A model generated the notes under the pieces. The model searched no databases. It saw only the letters and a list, made by a program, of their open reading frames with translations, and was not told the DNA's origin. DNA of 64,000 bases. Source: Nitrosomonas communis (GTDB lineage: Bacteria > Pseudomonadota > Gammaproteobacteria > Burkholderiales > Nitrosomonadaceae). Positions 62,881 to 64,000 of the stretch are shown piece after piece. Each line of letters begins with the position of its first letter. Within the stretch, counting starts at the first letter, position 1. The stretch is from the NCBI RefSeq assembly GCF_900114745.1, contig NZ_FOUB01000005.1, positions 78,161-142,160 of the forward strand. Reading direction: 5' to 3'. The position numbers were made by a program, and so were the translations under genes.

Positions 62881-63831
62881 TTATCGGAACTGCCAACTTT
62901 CCATAGTCCCTATTAGCAAATTGGCGGCCATTTTGCCGAAACGCTTGGCAAAATGTTCAGCTAATCCTTCCTTAGTTGTATAATCAACGATGCGCTCGAC
63001 TTGGATGACTTCTCGCGCAACATAGTCGGCGCTGCCAAATGCATCTACCAAGCCGAGGTCTATGCTCTTTTGACCTGTCCAGAGCATGCCGCTGAAAATT
63101 TCTGCTGTATTCTTCAGGCGCTCACCTCTCCCTTGCTGAACCACCTGTATGAATTGCTGATGAATTTCAGCTAGCATTTTCTGAGCATGCTCTTTTTGTT
63201 TTGGATCAGTGGGTGAAAAAGGATCCAGAAAACTTTTATTTTCCCCTGCTGTGAGCAGGCGTCGTTCAATACCCAATTTTTCGAGGGTGCCCGTAAAACC
63301 AAAACTATCCAGGATGACGCCGATGGAACCAACAATACTCGCTTTATCCACGAAGATTTTGTCGGCAGCCACCGCAGCGTAGTAGCCTCCAGAAGCGCAA
63401 ATATCCTCTACTACGGCATAAAGTGGAATTTGCGGATACTCCGCTCGTAACCGTCGAATTTCATCATTGATATAGCCTGCCTGTACCGGACTTCCTCCTG
63501 GGCTATTGATTCGTAGGATAACTCCCGCTGTGTTTTTGTCTTTAAAAGCTTTTTGCAACGCTGCGTTAACATTCTCAGCGCTTCCCATGCTATCTGGCTT
63601 GATTTCGCCTCGTAAATCAACCAGTGCTGCATGTCTTTCGGAACTTCCAACAGCTTCTTCCCCGAGCCAGCCTAATCCCCAGAAAAGCAAAATATAAAGG
63701 TAAATAAAAGTCAGTGATTTAAAAAAAATACTCCAATAACGCGTGCGACGTTGCTCCTGCAAAGAAGAAAATACCAATTTTTCCAATATTTCCTTTTCCC
63801 GGCCTTCATTACGATTTGTTGAATCTGTCAT
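62881..63831 (-). CDS. sppA: Signal peptide peptidase SppA (short form), S49 family
   Basis: This 316-aa protein is a membrane-anchored serine peptidase. A single membrane helix is at about 36-56 (FKSLTFIYLYILLFWGLGWL). The catalytic Ser is in DICASGGYYAAVAADKI and the general-base Lys in TAGENKSFLDPF, the Ser-Lys dyad of the family; VVEDIC and GSIGVILDSFGF also match. SppA degrades leftover signal peptides in the membrane. It is convergent with rfbD, 7 nt apart. Confidence 0.9.
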   Translation of the reverse strand: MTDSTNRNEGREKEILEKLVFSSLQEQRRTRYWSIFFKSLTFIYLYILLFWGLGWLGEEAVGSSERHAALVDLRGEIKPDSMGSAENVNAALQKAFKDKNTAGVILRINSPGGSPVQAGYINDEIRRLRAEYPQIPLYAVVEDICASGGYYAAVAADKIFVDKASIVGSIGVILDSFGFTGTLEKLGIERRLLTAGENKSFLDPFSPTDPKQKEHAQKMLAEIHQQFIQVVQQGRGERLKNTAEIFSGMLWTGQKSIDLGLVDAFGSADYVAREVIQVERIVDYTTKEGLAEHFAKRFGKMAANLLIGTMESWQFR

Positions 63832-63907
63832 AGCTTCCTCAACTCTTTAGAATGATGTTTCTGAAAATGATAATAAGTATGGTTAGAATATTTTTGAAAT
63901 TTTACTA

Positions 63908-64000
63908 GGGTCTGTTGACATTTCACATAGGTAGCCACAGATATCCACACGCTATGGCTACCATACTCTCGTAATTTCGCTTCAGTTTGTCGTATCGCGT
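63908..64000 (-). mobile_element. Edge of an IS5-like insertion sequence
   Basis: GGGTCTGTTGACATTTC near 63908-63924 looks like the terminal inverted repeat, followed at once by the transposase end. The element continues beyond the window. Confidence 0.6.
63923..64000 (-). CDS. C-terminus of an IS5-like transposase
   Basis: The minus strand encodes the last 25 residues of a DDE transposase, with RYDKLKRNYESMV and LWLPM before TGA at 63923-63925. The pattern RYDKLxxNY is typical of IS5-family transposase ends. It is partial because the window ends. The stop lies 15 bases from the presumed terminal repeat, as usual in this family. Confidence 0.7.
   Translation of the reverse strand, partial: TRYDKLKRNYESMVAIACGYLWLPM

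Overview
The window looks like a chromosomal segment of a betaproteobacterium, most likely a Nitrosomonas-type ammonia oxidiser (Nitrosomonadaceae). The basis is the moderate-to-low GC, the betaproteobacterial style of the housekeeping genes (panBC-folK-pcnB, xerC next to a DUF484 gene, accA-tilS) and the abundance of copper and sulfide handling. No rRNA, amo or hao gene is present, so the genus is inference.

Layout. 1-6.9 kb: minus-strand housekeeping block (pcnB-folK-deoxynucleoside kinase-panB-panC), the RNase P RNA, a TolC-type channel and an isoaspartyl methyltransferase-like gene. 6.9-14.3 kb: a TPP riboswitch driving thiC, then uppP, a rhodanese, a zinc metallopeptidase, a zinc alcohol dehydrogenase, and xerC with DUF484. 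15.0-19.1 kb: a large RTX/S-layer-like secreted protein with a strong terminator, followed by a methyltransferase. 19.4-39.5 kb: an accessory region holding an orphan nonribosomal peptide cluster. It contains a sulfotransferase, MbtH, Sfp-type phosphopantetheinyl transferase, class III aminotransferase, D-2-hydroxyacid dehydrogenase, TPR protein, exported esterase, a two-module NRPS (C-A-PCP-C-A-PCP-E, no thioesterase), and a PqqD-like/degenerate M50/HlyD fusion protein.

39.6-46.2 kb: a sulfide/persulfide module. The minus-strand operon runs YeeE-YeeE-BigR-type repressor-PTP/SQR fusion-TauE, divergent from a persulfide dioxygenase and a multicopper oxidase. 46.4-49.1 kb: a small surface-adhesin-like protein and a kbl-tdh threonine-to-glycine operon. 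49.1-54.1 kb: a decaying zone with an HNH endonuclease pseudogene, an amber-interrupted gene, a frameshifted DUF4071-type gene, palindromic repeats, and tandem FNR-type boxes facing a 41-aa membrane peptide. 54.3-58.3 kb: Fur-boxed hemP with a DUF2325 gene, and a cupredoxin/beta-propeller protein. 58.5-64 kb: accA-tilS, dTDP-rhamnose genes rfbB-rfbD, sppA and the edge of an IS5-like insertion sequence.

A roughly 100-bp interspersed repeat with terminal inverted repeats occurs seven times between genes (4.3, 10.6, 19.3, 20.0, 25.2, 27.9, 46.2 kb). Four of the seven lie in or beside the NRPS region. It behaves like a MITE or structured-RNA family and is among the most unusual features here, together with the NRPS cluster and its transporter-like fusion protein.
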